Part shown: piece by piece, positions 6,780 through 12,241 of the stretch
Position numbering within the stretch: the first letter of the stretch is position 1
How the letters are laid out: each line of letters opens with the position of its first letter
Source of the DNA: an uncultured Oribacterium sp.
GTDB lineage: Bacteria > Bacillota > Clostridia > Lachnospirales > Lachnospiraceae
Assembly (NCBI GenBank): GCA_900772695.1
Contig: CAAGRO010000251.1
Location: forward strand, 1 to 12,241
DNA length: 12,241 bases
Direction: 5' to 3'
Notes under the pieces: model-generated
Databases searched by the model: none
What the model was told of the DNA's origin: nothing
Seen by the model: only the letters and a program-made list of their open reading frames with translations
Translations under genes and position numbers: made by a program

Positions 6780-8219
6780 ATGGCCGTTAAACAGCAAGTA
6801 AAATCTACAGCTAAATACAGAAGACCATTTCAATTCAATGTAGGGATGATAATCTTCGCGATTATCTTTCTCTACATTGTTTTTAGTGTATACTCCTATG
6901 TTTCCCGGGACCAGATCCGGTATTACGAGGTGCAGAAGGGAAGCATCGTCCGTGACCAGCAGTATACAGGTATCGCCATCCGTGAGGAGCAGGCCGTGAA
7001 TGCCACGAGCTCCGGCTATGTGCACTACTATATCCAGGATGGCCGGAGAGTGGCCGTCGGGAGTGATGTCTATACTATCGATGAGACCGGTGCACTCCAG
7101 TCCTATCTGAAGGAACATCCGGAGCTCACGACGGAGATGACGAGTGAGCAGATCTCGGATATCCGCTATCGTCTGTCCCAGTTTTCCCAGTCCTTCAAAA
7201 ACAGCAATTTCTCTGCACTGTACAACACAAAGTACTCCCTCGATGCGTCTGCGCTCGAGTACTCCAGTGTGGCAAACGTGCAGGACCTCGATGATGTGCT
7301 TCAGAAGCTCGGAATCAACTATGTGCGGGTGAGCGCAGATCAGGCCGGGGTGGTGTCGTATGCCATCGACGGTGATGAGGGGCTGACGGCGGATGCCGTG
7401 ACTGCGGATCTCTTCACGATGAGCGGCTATAAGCGGAACATCACGAAGCCGGGTGCACTGATAGAGAGCGGTCAGCCGGTCTATAAGCTGATCACCAGTG
7501 AAAAGTGGAGCCTCGTGTTCCAGCTCGACGACGCAGGGAAGGCGAAGTACCAGGACGTCAAGAAGGTAAAGGTTCACTTTACAGAATCGGACCTTACGGT
7601 GAATGCGGCACTTCAGGTCTTTACGGGCAAGGATGGAAACAGCTACGGCCAGCTCGATTTCACAGAGCTGATGGAACAGTTCTGTGACGAGCGTTTCATC
7701 CAGTTTGACATCGTGACGAATGATCAGAAGGGACTCAAGATTCCGGTGACCGCGGTCACGGAGAAGGATTTCTACATCGTACCGAAGGCGTATAAGACCA
7801 CGGGGCCGGATGGCAGCACCGGCTTCTATCGGGAGACCGTGGCACAGGACGGTTCCGGTGCTTCCGTCGAGTTCGTACCGACGGACATCTACCGGATCGA
7901 TGATCAGTACTGCTACCTCAGCATTCCGGACGACAGTGCTACGAGTTCGATCCGAACGAATAACATCCTCGTGCGACCGGAAGCGGCGGCGAGCGGGCAG
8001 CTCGATTCGACGCAGACCTATCCGGTAGGGCCGGTGAAGTCCCTGCAGGGTGTCTACAACATCAACCGTGGCTACTGCATCTTCCGGCAGATCGTGCCGA
8101 TCGAGCAGAACACGGATTACATCATCGTCGCCGAGAATACAGATTACGGCATCTCGGTCTATGATCATATCGTACTGAATGCGTCACTTGTAAAGGACGG
8201 ACAGCTCGTTTACCAGTAA
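6780..8219 (+). CDS. HlyD-like membrane-anchored protein
   Basis: A 479-residue protein with a basic N-terminus, one membrane helix (about 23-41) and a long extracytoplasmic part. Residues 45-100 resemble the first half of a HlyD/RND-adaptor barrel-sandwich: a new strand after Y-Y-E-V-Q-K-G-S-I, then R-E-E-Q, then S-G-Y-V-H-Y-Y. A helical segment (about 105-180) follows, and a second half-motif (Q-A-G-V-V-S-Y-A-I near 200, G-A-L-I-E-S-G-Q-P-V-Y-K-L-I near 230) closes the sandwich, with beta-rich domains to the end. No ABC or RND transporter gene is nearby, so a transport role is unproven. The start has no Shine-Dalgarno sequence within 15 bases; the nearest AGAAGGA is about 35 bases upstream inside the previous gene, so translation may be coupled to it. 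The family call is by strand pattern and by its place before sepF. Confidence 0.75.
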   Translation: MAVKQQVKSTAKYRRPFQFNVGMIIFAIIFLYIVFSVYSYVSRDQIRYYEVQKGSIVRDQQYTGIAIREEQAVNATSSGYVHYYIQDGRRVAVGSDVYTIDETGALQSYLKEHPELTTEMTSEQISDIRYRLSQFSQSFKNSNFSALYNTKYSLDASALEYSSVANVQDLDDVLQKLGINYVRVSADQAGVVSYAIDGDEGLTADAVTADLFTMSGYKRNITKPGALIESGQPVYKLITSEKWSLVFQLDDAGKAKYQDVKKVKVHFTESDLTVNAALQVFTGKDGNSYGQLDFTELMEQFCDERFIQFDIVTNDQKGLKIPVTAVTEKDFYIVPKAYKTTGPDGSTGFYRETVAQDGSGASVEFVPTDIYRIDDQYCYLSIPDDSATSSIRTNNILVRPEAAASGQLDSTQTYPVGPVKSLQGVYNINRGYCIFRQIVPIEQNTDYIIVAENTDYGISVYDHIVLNASLVKDGQLVYQ

Positions 8220-8237
8220 ATTAGTAACCGTGCCGCT

Positions 8238-8318
8238 GAGGGGACCCGGAGGGGCGGCAACGGAGGCACTGTACTCCGAGACCGGTTCAATCTAAGCTGG
8301 GGACCCTGTTTGAACGGT
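8238..8318 (+). ncRNA. Candidate structured RNA element, copy A
   Basis: A GC-rich block in the 3' region of the HlyD-like gene that recurs, at about 53 of 70 hand-aligned positions, downstream of rluD (12044-12128). The best conserved words are GAGGGGA, CCGGAGGGG, GGCAC, GTACTCCGA and TCTA. Two pairings are possible: CGGAG (8247-8251) with CTCCG (8274-8278), and ACCG plus TTCAA (8281-8284, 8286-8290) with TTGAACGGT (8310-8318), leaving G8285 bulged. It lies upstream of the sepF promoter, so it should belong to the upstream transcript or be a separate RNA. I do not recognise it as a known riboswitch or ribozyme class. Confidence 0.5.
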
Positions 8319-8339
8319 AACGTAAATTAGTCCTTTACA

Positions 8340-8394
8340 AATAGTGAAAATGATGTAAAATTTCACTATTCTGTGTTTTCATATTGAAACACAG
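8340..8394 (+). terminator. Two tandem AT-rich hairpins before sepF
   Basis: A 10-bp perfect stem, AATAGTGAAA (8340-8349) with its complement at 8361-8370, is followed without a gap by an 8-bp stem, CTGTGTTT (8371-8378) with 8387-8394. They sit after the HlyD-like gene and element A and before the sepF promoter, so transcription end is their likeliest role. Neither is followed by a clean T run, so efficiency is doubtful. Confidence 0.4.
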
Positions 8395-8405
8395 AGCTGT
8401 ATTTA

Positions 8406-8433
8406 TTGACAAGCAAATATAATTGTATAAAAT
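8406..8433 (+). promoter_or_regulatory. Sigma-A promoter for sepF
   Basis: A perfect TTGACA (8406-8411), a 16-base spacer and TAAAAT (8428-8433). The start point would be near 8440, leaving about 40 nt before the sepF ATG. It lies just after the tandem hairpins, so sepF appears to have its own transcription unit ending at the terminator at 9029. Confidence 0.7.
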
Positions 8434-8481
8434 AGACCTTATGAATAGTAGGGAAACTGCGTGTACACGGGGGTTAAGTAA

Positions 8482-9012
8482 ATGAGCTTTATCAGTAATA
8501 TCATGAAATCCATGCGCGTCGATCAGGATGATGATTACGATCTGGATGACGATTATAACTATGACGACGATTATGATGAGGAGCCACAGCGTGGTGGGAA
8601 CATCTTCACGAGATCGAAGTCGCAGGATATGGACGACGACGGAGCAGAGGATCGCCCATTAAAGCCGACACTTTTCTCCAGAAAGGCACAGGCACAGCCG
8701 CAGCAGGCACATAGAGGTATGGAGGTCACCATGATCAAGCCGAGCTCGATGGACGATTCCAGAGAGATCTGTGATTACCTGCTTCAGGGAAAGGCGGTCG
8801 TTCTCAATATGGAGGGCCTTCATATGGAGATCGCGCAGCGCATCATCGACTTCACCTCGGGCGCAGCCTATTCTCTGGAGGGAAATCTCCAGAAGATCTC
8901 GAACTATATTTTCATCGCGACACCGCCAAATGTGGAGTTGTCCGGTGATTTCCAGAATATTCTGGCAGCGACCTCAGATGTGAACATCGGTGGTCTGAAT
9001 CTTCGGGTTTAA
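8482..9012 (+). CDS. sepF: Cell division protein SepF
   Basis: Membrane tether and bundler of FtsZ at the division site in Gram-positive bacteria. The 176 residues show the family layout: an N-terminal amphipathic membrane-binding helix (M-S-F-I-S-N-I-M-K-S-M-R-V), a disordered linker (about 14-78), then the SepF fold from about 80 with K-P-S-S-M-D-D, G-K-A-V-V-L-N-M-E, the R-I-I-D-F-T-S-G helix and F-I-A-T-P-P-N-V. The linker is unusually rich in Asp and Tyr at residues 15-34. The start has GGGGG (8469-8473) 8 bases upstream. It is flanked by its own promoter and a strong terminator, so it is probably monocistronic. In many Bacillota sepF sits with yggS or ylm genes; none of those is adjacent here. 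Confidence 0.95.
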   Translation: MSFISNIMKSMRVDQDDDYDLDDDYNYDDDYDEEPQRGGNIFTRSKSQDMDDDGAEDRPLKPTLFSRKAQAQPQQAHRGMEVTMIKPSSMDDSREICDYLLQGKAVVLNMEGLHMEIAQRIIDFTSGAAYSLEGNLQKISNYIFIATPPNVELSGDFQNILAATSDVNIGGLNLRV

Positions 9013-9028
9013 TTCGGAAGTGATACAG

Positions 9029-9058
9029 AGCGGAGGGACGCAGGTCCCTCCGCTTTTT
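9029..9058 (+). terminator. Intrinsic terminator of sepF
   Basis: An 11-bp perfect stem (AGCGGAGGGAC, 9029-9039, with 9044-9054), a 4-base loop GCAG and a T5 run (9054-9058), starting 17 bases after the sepF stop. Textbook rho-independent terminator. Confidence 0.93.
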
Positions 9059-9069
9059 ACATTTTGCGA

Positions 9070-9166
9070 CAGGCGCCCCGGGGCACCTGATTAAACTGCA
9101 CGATATAGTGGATATAGTGGAAAGAATATTTCGGAACTGTATTTTATAAGTACGGTATGGTAGAAT
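9070..9166 (+). promoter_or_regulatory. aroB upstream region: palindrome, tandem 9-mers, extended -10
   Basis: Three signals sit in the 185-bp gap before aroB. A 20-base nearly perfect palindrome (CAGGCGCCCC/GGGGCACCTG, one mismatch) spans 9070-9089. GATATAGTG is repeated directly at 9102-9110 and 9111-9119. An extended -10, TGG then TAGAAT (9158-9166), has only a weak -35-like TGTATT (9138-9143) at 17 bases. Together they look like a promoter with possible operator sites; which part is functional is inference. Confidence 0.4.
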
Positions 9167-9197
9167 TAAAAAAGTTTTTTGCAGGGGGGACCGAGCG

Positions 9198-10280
9198 ATG
9201 GCGAGAAAATTAGATGTGATGTATCAGGGGGCTTTTTTCTACTCGATTTATATCGAGGAGAGTTTCGCGGGGCTCAGGGCGGCGGTAGATACGCTGGGGC
9301 TTCGTGAGCGGCGGGCGCTGATCGTGACGGATCAGCATGTGGCGCCGCTGTATCTCGAGGAGGTGCGTGCGGCGCTTCGTCCGTGCTTCCGTGAGCTTCA
9401 TGAGCTGGTGCTGGTACCGGGGGAGGAGCATAAGAATACGGACTCGATTGCGGAGATCTATGCGGCGGCGGTCGAGGCGAGCTTCGACCGGAATGATGTG
9501 TTCGTCGCACTTGGTGGTGGTGTCATCGGAGATATGACGGGCTTTGCTGCGGCGACGTATATGCGCGGGATTCGTTTCCTTCAGATTCCGACGACGCTTC
9601 TTTCGCAGGTCGACAGCTCGATCGGCGGAAAGACGGGTGTCGATTTCCGTGCCTATAAGAACATGGTCGGTGCCTTCCACATGCCGTCGCTCGTGTACAG
9701 TAATGTGGCGACGCTGCGGAGTCTGGATGCGATCCAGTATGCCTCCGGTATGGGGGAGGTCATCAAGCATGCCCTCATCAAGAGTCGGGATTACTTCGAC
9801 TACCTGAATGCACATCAGGCGGAGCTGGAGGCGCGGGATATGGCCGTGCTGATGGAGACCGTTTACCAGAGTAATCTTATCAAGCGTGCGGTGGTCGAGG
9901 TCGATCCGACCGAGAAGGGGGAGCGTCAGCTTCTCAATTTCGGTCACACCTTAGGACATGCGATCGAGAAGTGCTCGAACTTCAGCTACAGCCACGGCCA
10001 GTGCGTAGCGTTCGGCTGCCTCGCGGCGATGCAGATTTCCGGGACGCTGACGACTGTGGAGGTCGACAGCATTGAACAGCTGATGGCGGCAGTCGGACTC
10101 GAGACCCGCTGCCGCGCGATGGACCAGGAGGAGATTCTCCAGGCGACGCGGAAGGATAAGAAGATGGATCATGGGCATGTGCGCTTCATCCTGCTCCGGC
10201 AGCTCGGCGAGGCGTATATCGATCATGCGGTGTCGGATGCGCAGATGCTCGAGGGGCTTCGGGCGATCATGAAGGAGTGA
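9198..10280 (+). CDS. aroB: 3-dehydroquinate synthase
   Basis: Second step of the shikimate pathway: DAHP to 3-dehydroquinate, NAD- and divalent metal-dependent, cytoplasmic. The 360 residues match the usual length. Visible motifs are P-G-E-E-H-K-N near 75, the NAD-binding G-G-G-V-I-G-D (106-112), the P-T-T-L-L-S-Q-V-D-S-S-I-G-G-K-T block followed by K-N-M-V-G-A-F, G-E-V-I-K-H-A (Glu187 as metal ligand), and F-G-H-T-L-G-H-A with His250 and His254 as the other expected ligand region. The ATG follows a purine run AGGGGGGA (9183-9190) by 7 bases. It is the only shikimate gene here, placed directly before lspA, whose ATG is 1 base after its stop, so the two are translationally linked. Confidence 0.97.
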   Translation: MARKLDVMYQGAFFYSIYIEESFAGLRAAVDTLGLRERRALIVTDQHVAPLYLEEVRAALRPCFRELHELVLVPGEEHKNTDSIAEIYAAAVEASFDRNDVFVALGGGVIGDMTGFAAATYMRGIRFLQIPTTLLSQVDSSIGGKTGVDFRAYKNMVGAFHMPSLVYSNVATLRSLDAIQYASGMGEVIKHALIKSRDYFDYLNAHQAELEARDMAVLMETVYQSNLIKRAVVEVDPTEKGERQLLNFGHTLGHAIEKCSNFSYSHGQCVAFGCLAAMQISGTLTTVEVDSIEQLMAAVGLETRCRAMDQEEILQATRKDKKMDHGHVRFILLRQLGEAYIDHAVSDAQMLEGLRAIMKE

Positions 10281-10281
10281 G

Positions 10282-10785
10282 ATGAAAGAGAATTCGAAAC
10301 GTTGGGGTATTTTTCTACTGCTTGCGCTGCTGCTGGTCGGACTTGATCAGTGCACGAAGCAGCTTGCGGTGGAGCGTTTGATGGGGGCGGAGCGTGTGCC
10401 GATCATTCGGAATGTGCTGTACCTTCTGTACATCGAGAACCGCGGGGCGGCGTTCGGCAGTCTGCAGGGGGCACAGATTTTCTTCTATATCATCACGGTC
10501 GTGGTGCTGTGCGGCATCGTCTATGTCGTGCACCGCATCCCGCAGGGCGACCGGCATTTTCTGCCGCTGCTGCTCGTATGTGAGCTGATCTTTTCAGGTG
10601 CGATCGGTAATTTCATCGATCGTGTCCGCCAGCAGTATGTCGTCGATTTCATCTATTTCAGCCCGATCGATTTTCCGGTGTTCAATGTCGCCGATATCTA
10701 CGTGACGGTGGGCTGCGCCCTGATGGTCGTTCTCTTCCTGTTCTACTATAAGGATGAGGAGCTCGGCTTCCTGCATCGGCCCTGA
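10282..10785 (+). CDS. lspA: Lipoprotein signal peptidase (signal peptidase II)
   Basis: Membrane aspartyl protease that cleaves lipoprotein signal peptides before the lipidated Cys. The 167 residues contain four hydrophobic helices and the family blocks: L-D-Q-C-T-K near 21-26, I-E-N-R-G-A-A-F-G near 50, G-N-F-I-D-R-V with catalytic Asp113, and F-N-V-A-D with catalytic Asp138. The ribosome site AAGGAG (10272-10277) lies within the end of aroB. The D,D-carboxypeptidase encoded at 5205-6245 has a lipobox and is a plausible substrate. The TGA stop (10783-10785) lies inside the first stem of the hairpin cluster that follows. Confidence 0.95.
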   Translation: MKENSKRWGIFLLLALLLVGLDQCTKQLAVERLMGAERVPIIRNVLYLLYIENRGAAFGSLQGAQIFFYIITVVVLCGIVYVVHRIPQGDRHFLPLLLVCELIFSGAIGNFIDRVRQQYVVDFIYFSPIDFPVFNVADIYVTVGCALMVVLFLFYYKDEELGFLHRP

Positions 10786-10971
10786 CCTTGAGCTTGTAAG
10801 GATCAAGGTCAGCCCTTACCCTAAAGTCGGGCTATTGAGGCCCGACTTTAGCCCCTTCGGGGAGCAGAGCACAGCTCTGCTGGATATCGTTCCGGAGTTT
10901 GCTGATGCAAACTCCTACACTCAGCGAGGAGCGGTGAGACCACAGATAAAATAGCCGTTCGGACGGTGGTC
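10782..10971 (+). other. Cluster of strong hairpins between lspA and rluD
   Basis: This gap holds no gene I can support but is packed with perfect inverted repeats of unrelated sequence: 10 bp (10782-10791 with 10803-10812), 12 bp (10821-10832 with 10840-10851), a CCCC/GGGG stem with a TTC loop (10852-10862), 8 bp (10863-10870 with 10874-10881), and 9 bp with a TGAT loop (10894-10902 with 10907-10915). A looser one joins GACCAC (10938-10943) to 10966-10971. None is followed by a T run, so they are not standard terminators. They could be an RNA with many stems, processing or protective structures between the genes, or a dispersed palindromic repeat. Confidence 0.65.
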
Positions 10972-11011
10972 AGGTGCCGAACTCGGGCATGGAGACAGGA
11001 GAGTACACGGG

Positions 11012-12040
11012 ATGAATAAGGAAAAGGAAACAGAGATCGAGCTGGCGTTCGATGACAATGTAAATGTGGATGCAGATGACGATGTAGATGTAGAGTCGGG
11101 CGCTGAAGCAGAGGCTGTCGAGATCAGTGTGCCGGCGGCGCTGTGTCCGGTCCGGATCGATCAGTACCTCGCGACGCTGAAGGAGCCGGAAATCTCGCGG
11201 AGCTATGCGGCGAAGCTGCTGAAGGAGGAGCGTATCCTCCTGAACGGGAAGCCGGCGAAGGCGAGTACGAAGCTGAAGGCGGGCGATGTGCTGTCGCTCG
11301 ACCTGCCGGCACCGGTGGCCCTTGATGTGGCGCCGGAGAACATCCCGCTCGACATCGTCTATGAGGATCAGGATGTGCTGATCGTGAATAAACCGAAGGG
11401 GATGGTCGTGCATCCGGCGGCGGGGCATGCGCAGGGCACCCTTGTGAATGCGGTGATGTATCACTGTGGTTCGGAGCTGAGCTCCATCAACGGGGTGATG
11501 CGTCCGGGCATCGTTCACCGCATCGATATGAACACGACGGGACTGCTCGTGGTCTGCAAAAATGATCAGGCGCATAAATCGCTCGCGGCGCAGCTGAAGG
11601 TTCACTCCATTACCCGCCGTTACGTGGCGATCGTGATCGGGAACATCCGGGAGGACGACGGCACCGTGGATGCGCCGCTCGGACGCTCGAAGAAGGATCG
11701 GAAGAAGCAGGCCATCGATGAGCTGAACGGTCGCCCGGCGGTGACGCACTATCATGTGCTCGAGCGCTTCGGCGGGGCTTATACCCTCGTGCAGTGCACG
11801 CTCGAAACGGGACGTACGCACCAGATCCGCGTGCACATGGCCTCGATCGGTCATCCGCTGCTCGGGGACGAGGTCTATGGGCCGAAGAAGTGCCCGTTTG
11901 ATCTTCAGGGTCAATGTCTGCATGCCCAGGTGCTCGGCTTCGTGCATCCGCGCACCGGCGAGTACGTCGAGTTCAGCTCGCCGTATCCGGCCTACTTCGA
12001 AGAGCTTCTCACGAAGCTTCGGAATAAGTATAACAGTTAA
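11012..12040 (+). CDS. rluD: Ribosomal large subunit pseudouridine synthase, RluA/RluD family
   Basis: Isomerises uridines to pseudouridine in 23S rRNA. The 342 residues start with a very acidic extension (about 1-40, Asp/Glu/Val-rich), then an S4 RNA-binding domain (about 45-105: R-I-D-Q-Y-L, S-R-S-Y-A-A-K-L-L, G-D-V-L-S-L-D), then the catalytic domain with N-K-P-K-G-M-V-V-H-P, H-R-I-D-M-N-T-T-G-L (catalytic Asp172), R-R-Y-V-A-I-V and G-R-T-H-Q-I-R-V-H. AGGAGAG (10997-11003) lies 8 bases before the ATG. The usual motif is HRLDxxTSG, so Ile and Thr are conservative changes. Which uridines it modifies cannot be read from the sequence; RluD is the closest named type given the S4 domain and lspA linkage common in Bacillota. 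No promoter is obvious, so it may be read through from aroB-lspA. Confidence 0.92.
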   Translation: MNKEKETEIELAFDDNVNVDADDDVDVESGAEAEAVEISVPAALCPVRIDQYLATLKEPEISRSYAAKLLKEERILLNGKPAKASTKLKAGDVLSLDLPAPVALDVAPENIPLDIVYEDQDVLIVNKPKGMVVHPAAGHAQGTLVNAVMYHCGSELSSINGVMRPGIVHRIDMNTTGLLVVCKNDQAHKSLAAQLKVHSITRRYVAIVIGNIREDDGTVDAPLGRSKKDRKKQAIDELNGRPAVTHYHVLERFGGAYTLVQCTLETGRTHQIRVHMASIGHPLLGDEVYGPKKCPFDLQGQCLHAQVLGFVHPRTGEYVEFSSPYPAYFEELLTKLRNKYNS

Positions 12041-12043
12041 GGC

Positions 12044-12128
12044 GAGGGGAACCCGGAGGGGGCGGTAATCGTGGCACAGTACTCCGAAAGCGGTGAACTC
12101 TAGGCGGGGTCTCCATAGCTGAACTGCT
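12044..12128 (+). ncRNA. Candidate structured RNA element, copy B
   Basis: Starts 4 bases after the rluD stop and matches copy A (8238-8318) with the same order of conserved words. CGGAG (12054-12058) can pair with CTCCG (12082-12086) as in copy A. AGCGGT (12089-12094) can pair with ACTGCT (12123-12128) where copy A uses ACCG/CGGT: the second pair is C-G in A and G-C in B, a compensatory change at a homologous position. In this copy the second helix would enclose the 5' arm of the following terminator, so the two structures compete. Confidence 0.5.
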
Positions 12129-12154
12129 AATAACAGTTTAACTATGGAGATTTT
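12110..12154 (+). terminator. Intrinsic terminator after rluD and element B
   Basis: A 9-bp perfect stem, TCTCCATAG (12110-12118) with 12142-12150, an inner AACTG/CAGTT pairing (12122-12126 with 12134-12138), and a T4 run (12151-12154). It separates rluD from the convergent frame, whose stop codon lies within the 3' arm. Confidence 0.75.
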
Positions 12155-12241
12155 GTACCCCCTGGATATTTTTCATAGCATGCCCATACCAGCGCCTCTT
12201 CTCGTTTGCCTGCCCACCCCAGTATAGATCCTTTATCTACT
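12142..12241 (-). CDS. 3' end of a possible convergent gene, product unknown
   Basis: On the - strand a frame is open from the right edge to a TAG at 12144-12142, encoding the last 32 residues of a possible protein. It includes G-W-A-G-K-R-E-E-A-L and ends P-G-G-T-K-S-P. The mix of charged, aromatic and small residues looks like real coding sequence, and a terminator sits just where convergent genes should meet. I do not recognise the protein. With so few codons visible it could also be chance. Confidence 0.35.
   Translation of the reverse strand, partial: VDKGSILGWAGKREEALVWACYEKYPGGTKSP

Noticed and set aside
6738..8168. 476-codon open frame on the - strand opposite the HlyD-like gene
   Set aside because: Composition is typical of an antisense shadow (rich in Arg, His, Ile, Asp and Val), with no domain; the + strand frame has a membrane helix and adaptor features.
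8238..8318. Identification of the repeated element as a c-di-AMP (ydaO), cobalamin, T-box or c-di-GMP riboswitch
   Set aside because: Short words resemble parts of these classes, but the order and core motifs do not match, and copy A lies upstream of the sepF promoter, so it cannot be a leader of that transcript.
10754..10954. 66-codon + strand frame spanning the lspA end and the hairpin cluster
   Set aside because: No ribosome site, starts inside lspA, and is made of inverted repeats; it looks incidental.

Overview
The window reads as chromosomal DNA of a GC-rich member of the Clostridia, most likely Lachnospiraceae. The taxon is an inference from protein style: a very long PBP2, a small P-loop ATPase that I associate with that family, a HlyD-like adaptor just upstream of sepF, and purine-rich ribosome binding sites. 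All complete genes are on the + strand. I see no rRNA, tRNA, CRISPR array or insertion sequence.

Layout. Positions 1-4615 hold the end of the cell-shape operon: mreD (5' end outside the window), a 956-residue penicillin-binding protein 2 (mrdA) and its SEDS partner rodA. A methylglyoxal synthase-like gene follows at 4691-5080, then a lipoprotein D,D-carboxypeptidase at 5205-6245. A clear promoter opens the next unit: a 139-residue P-loop protein (6347-6766) and a HlyD-like membrane protein (6780-8219). After a 262-bp structured intergenic region come sepF (own promoter, strong terminator), aroB directly followed by lspA, a 226-bp gap full of hairpins, rluD, and the last codons of an unrecognised convergent gene on the - strand.

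How the genes fit together. Most serve the envelope. MreD, PBP2 and RodA build the lateral wall, the D,D-carboxypeptidase trims its peptides, SepF tethers FtsZ to the membrane, and LspA matures lipoproteins, probably including the carboxypeptidase. AroB (shikimate pathway) and RluD (23S rRNA pseudouridylation) are housekeeping genes carried along.

Most worth a second look: (1) a conserved GC-rich element of about 70 nt, present twice (8238-8318 and 12044-12128), downstream of two unrelated genes, with a helix that shows a compensatory base-pair change; (2) five or more strong unrelated hairpins packed between lspA and rluD; (3) an MgsA homologue lacking three residues of the canonical active site, including the catalytic Asp; (4) a roughly 230-residue insertion in PBP2; (5) a promoter-like AT-rich island inside rodA.
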